Below are positions 7,301 to 9,666 of a stretch of DNA of 9,666 nt, in pieces. The translations under genes and the position numbers were made by a program. The notes beneath the pieces are model-generated. The model made no database searches, had not been told where the DNA came from, and worked only from the letters and a program-made list of their open reading frames with translations. The stretch lies in the NCBI GenBank assembly GCA_903953615.1, contig CAJBKH010000283.1, positions 1 through 9,666 of the forward strand, in the 5' to 3' direction. Position 1 is the first letter of the stretch. Each line of letters begins with the position of its first letter. This DNA is from an uncultured Bacteroidota bacterium (GTDB taxonomy: Bacteria > Bacteroidota > Bacteroidia > NS11-12g > UBA955).

Positions 7301-9275
7301 TATATGGATTGCAGACTTTCTTATCGGATAAGGTGGTTTTGTATCTTACCCCACTTACCGACAAGCGTGTTTTTAGTCTAAAGGTATCTTTACAACTACC
7401 TTTTTTTGAAGAAACAATACACATTATGGTATACATTCCTGGATAGAACCCCCCGAAGACCACTGAATCGCCAGAAGAAATGGCAATAAATTTAGCGCTA
7501 TCAGTATGTTTTAAAATCCAAGTATGAACATTGTTGCGATAATATGAAGTATCCGCATATTTAACGCTCAATTTGGTTCTCATATTTCCACAAATATTAC
7601 TATCAGTGATTTCAAATTTGGGCTGAGGTTTCTGAATTATGATTTTCCTCTTGAAGGTGGCAGAATCTTTGCAACCAAGTTTATTATATGCTAATAATTT
7701 AACTGTGTAGCGCCCGGTATCAGGATATGAAAATTGAGGATTCACATTTGTATCTGTTCCTAGTATTGAATTGTTATTTGCAAAGAAAGTCCACTTGTAA
7801 AGGTTTCGGGTTTTTGATGAACCGGCAACTGTCGTGTTATTGAATTTAACAAATTCACCTGGACATGCTGGGATTGGCGACCATGTAAATTTTGGCTTCA
7901 TACTATCGATAACAATGGCAGATTTTTGTATTACTGTATCAATACAACCATTGGTTCCAGTAGCTATCAAGCGGATGGTATATTTAGCGTAATAATTACC
8001 AATTGCCTTAAACTGTGAGCCAGTGCCAGCTTGTAAACTAGTATTTGGCAAGGAATCAAAATACAAATCCCATTTTAAGCCCAAGCCAACGCCACTGTTG
8101 ACAATCGATAAGTCATTTACCTTAAAGGTATCTGGCTTAACACAGTTCAATGGATTATCAACTTTGAAAAAAGCTAAGGGCCCGTTAACACTTACTTGGT
8201 TAGTGTAGGTTCTCTCGGAAGTACAACCAAATTTTTGATCGTAAAACTTAAAAGAATATTGTCCATTATTCGTGAATTTTACGGTCTTAACATTTGGCGA
8301 TTCATAAATTACTTTGTAAGTATTAGGCGTAATGTAATAACTAGGATCAGGACTTCGCACGTTTAACAATGTAAAGGTTAGTTTTTGACTTCCACATATA
8401 TTAATGCGAGAGAAGGCGACTGCCAAAATTAAACTATCTGCAAATTGCAAGTAATTTAGTTTTTTAAGGGTATAGCTACAGCCCTTTTTAGTGGTAACAC
8501 GCAATGAAACATCAAACGTATCTGTGGTGTTGAATTTTATATTGGCCGGATTGAATGCGGTACTTGATGATGGGGTTGCTTTTGGGAACGACCAATTCCA
8601 AGCACTTATTTTATTTTTTACAGTATCAGAAAGGTTGGTGAAGTTTATAAGCTTTGGAATGCAGCCATTCAATTTATCGGCAAAGAAATTAAGTTTTACC
8701 GAATCTGCCACATAAACAATACTATCAATGGTTTTTTTTTCTGTACAACCAAAAGAATCTTTTAAAAACACCGTTACGTTTTTATAACCAGATGGATAAG
8801 AATAAAGGACTCTCAACGATTTTGGGCCATTTTTATAAAGTGTGTTATTCAATAACCAATCGCGAGAAACAGACCTTATGCTGTTATCAACCAATGTCAC
8901 GCTATCGTTGTATCTACAAATTACCAATATTGAAGGTGTAACTTTAATGACAGGCTTTGGTTTGGCTTCGATAAAATTAGCCTTAGAAATGGTGCATGTT
9001 GAACCGTCTTTATAGGTAAGGCGCAATGAAATATTATATTTACCCGAAAAATTGAACAGATTAATGTAAGTACTGTCTGAAGTAACATAACCACCTCCTA
9101 CATTCCATTCAAAAGTGGTACCTGATGGAAAATTAGATGCTTTAAATTTTACAACTTGTGGGGCACAGATTATTGTGTCATCAGAGGAAACCAATGCAGC
9201 TCCACACTGACTAAACCCAACTGTTGCAATGCTTAACGCAAAAATTAACAGATTTATTTTTAAGATAGTTTTCAA
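4359..9275 (-). CDS. Giant PKD/Fn3 surface protein with gliding-motility-type (type B) T9SS C-terminal sorting domain
   Basis: This is a predicted secreted, adhesin-like protein of 1638 residues counted from a TTG at 9273-9275. It opens MKTILKINLLIFALS and has a signal peptide likely cleaved after ..GFSQ (residue 23). Residues about 24-1169 form 13 PKD-like modules, each with a Cys pair. Residues about 1174-1537 hold four Fn3-like modules. Residues 1542-1638 are a type B T9SS sorting domain (CHU_C / gliding motility-associated C-terminal family): VPNVFSPNKDGNN (1544-1556), YNRWGERIF (1582-1590), GWDGTFMGK (1598-1606), ending GVITLLR. T9SS would carry it across the outer membrane; its ligand is unknown. 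The frame stays open back to a TTG at 9317 (1652 residues) and is closed by a stop at 9342-9344. No ATG occurs there, and the first internal Met is residue 459. I prefer 9275 because the longer version puts 14 unusual residues before a normal signal peptide and its TTG coincides with a promoter box. No PorP/SprF-like partner gene is adjacent in view. Confidence 0.93.
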   Translation of the reverse strand: MKTILKINLLIFALSIATVGFSQCGAALVSSDDTIICAPQVVKFKASNFPSGTTFEWNVGGGYVTSDSTYINLFNFSGKYNISLRLTYKDGSTCTISKANFIEAKPKPVIKVTPSILVICRYNDSVTLVDNSIRSVSRDWLLNNTLYKNGPKSLRVLYSYPSGYKNVTVFLKDSFGCTEKKTIDSIVYVADSVKLNFFADKLNGCIPKLINFTNLSDTVKNKISAWNWSFPKATPSSSTAFNPANIKFNTTDTFDVSLRVTTKKGCSYTLKKLNYLQFADSLILAVAFSRINICGSQKLTFTLLNVRSPDPSYYITPNTYKVIYESPNVKTVKFTNNGQYSFKFYDQKFGCTSERTYTNQVSVNGPLAFFKVDNPLNCVKPDTFKVNDLSIVNSGVGLGLKWDLYFDSLPNTSLQAGTGSQFKAIGNYYAKYTIRLIATGTNGCIDTVIQKSAIVIDSMKPKFTWSPIPACPGEFVKFNNTTVAGSSKTRNLYKWTFFANNNSILGTDTNVNPQFSYPDTGRYTVKLLAYNKLGCKDSATFKRKIIIQKPQPKFEITDSNICGNMRTKLSVKYADTSYYRNNVHTWILKHTDSAKFIAISSGDSVVFGGFYPGMYTIMCIVSSKKGSCKDTFRLKTRLSVSGVRYKTTLSDKKVCNPYTLTVNAKKLMEYNFKNNLPSKITNYWSANWDTTYLKIQQPSNLITPVKIKKAGTFYFAFSYYHSSGCSDSSSQFLVESGVKASFNAPNYGCVGRKITLANTSNPDAIKFKWFIKDSTNVGQFGPKDTSRNPSVTFNREGIYYVGLITYGNGLCTDTGYSMIIVNNIKAQFTSNDTLNFCAPIISTVTAKTHPYIYKYAWRFSQGDTITENLSTISTLFLENTGPAGSDVRLIVDAYGCSDTMEKKGFIKIIGPIPRFTISNFLGCEKLTVKYANQSRYFNKFYLEYGDGEYLDSVNFNKHTYQIYDRSLAQQVFKPRLFVVDSLGCLAMFKSKDSIVVKRAPNANYTIDKDTGCSALKVSFKNISLGSQTVKWDFDGDGKIDNNSDAPQYFYPTGSFSPVLIARGSNGCEDTLRNKFSIKAYAPPVASFVADKDTICYNTSISFTANSLPSNSQIKQWLWDFGNPTTYKDSSTQQNPTFTFNNIKLNQVVLFVKDKNNCTDTFTKFVYVNDTLGLQAPPVNFVTVQNNSDIYISWTKSVYNRFIGYNLYKDFSGLTNIYSTSDRIDTTFKVQSGIDVSKLRYCYTLNTLDNCNVKGKTAKSHCTMLLNVVDSVNELRLNWLAYSGWDNGSNIGVGKYYIYRSENGGAYKLHDSVGSKITSYADKKLCNKNYCYYIIAVEKNKRWRSQSNTSCGTPKYVFPSEAVKPIATTVISDNATYTRWLPYNFVKNVETYHISRYAIGSSVDNNYATSDSAGFIDKGINVNTNETSYTYTIRAEDHCGNFSPTSSISKTILLKGSTANYVNQLSWNPYDYWYSGIKQYEVFLRDKISYNFLSKVDSVTNIFQYKDDKLDDSICFYVTAIKDSVGGVTSRSNVACLIAESQVWVPNVFSPNKDGNNEVFIPSAILVYNKTGNPILDYHLEIYNRWGERIFESYDVQQGWDGTFMGKPSQEGHYLYKLRALSLDGAKNFNLEGVITLLR
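4362..4652 (-). other. Type B T9SS C-terminal sorting domain (domain within the giant gene)
   Basis: The last 97 residues of the giant protein carry the hallmark strands of the Bacteroidota gliding motility-associated C-terminal domain: VPNVFSPNKDGNN, then IYNRWGERIF, GWDGTFMGK, GHYLYKLRA and the closing GVITLLR. This domain is recognised by the T9SS outer-membrane machinery. In type B substrates it works together with PorP/SprF-like proteins, none of which is seen here. Confidence 0.93.
4665..5756 (-). repeat. Four Fn3-like modules before the sorting domain
   Basis: These are residues about 1174-1537 of the giant protein. Each module has an early Trp strand (IYISWTKS, LRLNWLAY, YTRWLPYN, NQLSWNPY), a middle GYNLYK / KYYIYR / TYHISR / QYEVFL strand and a late YCYTL / YCYYI / YTYTI / ICFYV strand. 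Modules 1, 2 and 4 carry a second Cys pair type with 20-21-residue spacing (1241/1261, 1330/1350, 1514/1535). Module 3 has Thr at the first position and no matching pair, but carries a lone Cys1438. The call is by strand pattern; a structural search could place them in another Ig-like class. Confidence 0.65.
5769..9206 (-). repeat. Thirteen tandem PKD-like modules, each with a Cys pair
   Basis: Residues are numbered from the TTG at 9275. The Cys pairs are 37/94, 120/177, 205/266, 294/351, 378/444, 471/535, 562/628, 655/725, 749/811, 837/896, 923/984, 1012/1067 and 1095/1157. The opening Cys lies in the first strand. The closing Cys sits in a GC- or NC-type motif followed often by D/E and T/S (NGCIDT, YGCSDT, NGCEDT, NCTDTF). 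Central WxFxxxG-like motifs are best kept in the late modules (VKWDFDGDGKIDNN, WLWDFGN) and degenerate in the early ones. Module period is about 80-97 residues. No long identical DNA repeats are visible, so the array is old and diverged. Confidence 0.8.
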
Positions 9276-9286
9276 TATAGTTTTAG

Positions 9287-9317
9287 CAAAAGTACTGATA
9301 TAATACAAGGAAAACAA
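9287..9317 (-). promoter_or_regulatory. Probable promoter of the giant T9SS gene
   Basis: Read on the minus strand, TACTTTTG (9287-9294) is an exact TAnnTTTG match. A TTG lies 20 bp upstream (9315-9317), slightly longer than the usual spacer. The transcript would start near 9278-9282, only a few nucleotides before the TTG codon at 9275. The same TTG at 9315-9317 is the most upstream TTG start of the open frame, which argues against it being the start codon. Confidence 0.5.
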
Positions 9318-9328
9318 TATTTTTTTAT

Positions 9329-9336
9329 TACGTTTG
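9329..9336 (+). promoter_or_regulatory. -7 element of the divergent lipoprotein gene
   Basis: TACGTTTG on the plus strand matches TAnnTTTG exactly and places the transcript start near 9342, about 20 nt before the ATG at 9362. No TTG/TTTG box lies 17-20 bp upstream, so only half of the promoter pattern is present. It sits back to back with the promoter of the giant gene. Confidence 0.5.
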
Positions 9337-9361
9337 TAGCCTTAGTAACATCATATCAACA

Positions 9362-9666
9362 ATGTATAGACCAATTTTAGCCATAATAGTTGCCTCCTTT
9401 TTATTAACTTCTTGCCAATCTAACGCTTCTAAAAGCAAATCTTCTGAAAACAATTGGCAACAAGTATATAAAACAGCCTACACCAATCACGACTACCCAA
9501 CCGCAATTGTGGCGCTAAATCAGCTTTTGTTGCAGGATTCAACGAATTCGGATCATTATGACTCATTAGCAACTTATTATCTAAAAAGAACTCAAAATAT
9601 TTACGGGGGCAAAATTGTGGTAGAAAATGGCCTTAAGCTAAAGCCCAAAAACGAACAGTCAGAGAA
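9362..9666 (+). CDS. TPR-like lipoprotein (partial, C-terminus beyond right edge)
   Basis: The plus-strand frame from the ATG at 9362 stays open to the edge (101 codons plus 2 nt). The N-terminus is a lipoprotein signal: MYR, a hydrophobic stretch, and the lipobox LLTSC with the lipidated Cys at residue 18. The mature start QSNASKSKSSE has no acidic cluster directly after the Cys. By analogy with Bacteroidota surface-export signals it therefore more likely faces the periplasm; this is inference. Residues about 32-65 (WQQVYKTAYTNHDYPTAI..) fit a TPR helix pair, and 66-101, ending LKLKPKNE, may be a second. TPR lipoproteins usually act as scaffolds or partners in envelope assembly; the specific role is unknown. 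It is transcribed divergently from the giant T9SS gene. The ATG has no Shine-Dalgarno sequence. Fold and function need the missing C-terminus. Confidence 0.85.
   Translation, partial: MYRPILAIIVASFLLTSCQSNASKSKSSENNWQQVYKTAYTNHDYPTAIVALNQLLLQDSTNSDHYDSLATYYLKRTQNIYGGKIVVENGLKLKPKNEQSE

Noticed and set aside
7231..8715. Plus-strand open frames at 7231-7446, 8023-8208 and 8491-8715
   Set aside because: They are antisense to the PKD-like modules of the giant gene and show no recognisable protein features.
1..9666. Mobile element, CRISPR array, tRNA/rRNA or defence system
   Set aside because: I saw no transposase or integrase motifs, no regular direct repeats with unique spacers, no cloverleaf, and no defence-protein domains. 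Nearly all bases are accounted for by four coding regions and short intergenic gaps.

Overview
The window reads as an AT-rich chromosomal segment of a Bacteroidota bacterium, probably a gliding or type IX-secreting lineage. The evidence is a giant secreted protein that ends in a gliding-motility-type (type B) type IX secretion (T9SS) sorting domain, long arrays of Cys-containing PKD modules, a Bacteroidota-style Ffh, and several sites matching the Bacteroidota promoter pattern TTTG/TTG - about 19 bp - TAnnTTTG. I cannot name a genus from the sequence.

Layout, left to right. (1) Bases 1-2712, minus strand: the N-terminal 904 codons of a large secreted PKD-repeat protein, open at the left edge. 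It has a signal peptide, a LamG-like jelly-roll, a CARDB-like domain and at least six PKD modules. (2) Bases 2713-3013: an AT-rich intergenic stretch holding the promoter of that gene and no other gene that I can see. (3) Bases 3014-4312, minus strand: ffh, encoding the SRP54 GTPase of the signal recognition particle, complete. Its own promoter overlaps the 3' end of the gene upstream. (4) Bases 4359 to about 9275, minus strand: a giant protein of about 1638 residues with a signal peptide, 13 PKD-like modules each carrying a Cys pair, four Fn3-like modules and a type B T9SS C-terminal domain. This gene has no ATG near its 5' end; I favour a TTG start at 9275 just downstream of a promoter. (5) Bases 9276-9361: a compact divergent promoter region. 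(6) Bases 9362 to the right edge, plus strand: the start of a lipoprotein with TPR-like helices.

The two large proteins should be exported by Sec. The 1638-residue one should then cross the outer membrane by T9SS and be attached to or released from the cell surface as an adhesin-like rod. The sorting domain of the left protein lies outside the window. Ffh is a housekeeping targeting factor and shows no specific functional tie to its neighbours. I found no mobile element, CRISPR array, RNA gene or defence system, and nothing that needs a new biological system to explain it. The points worth a second look are the start-site problem of the giant gene, the nested promoters, and the regular Cys-pair architecture.
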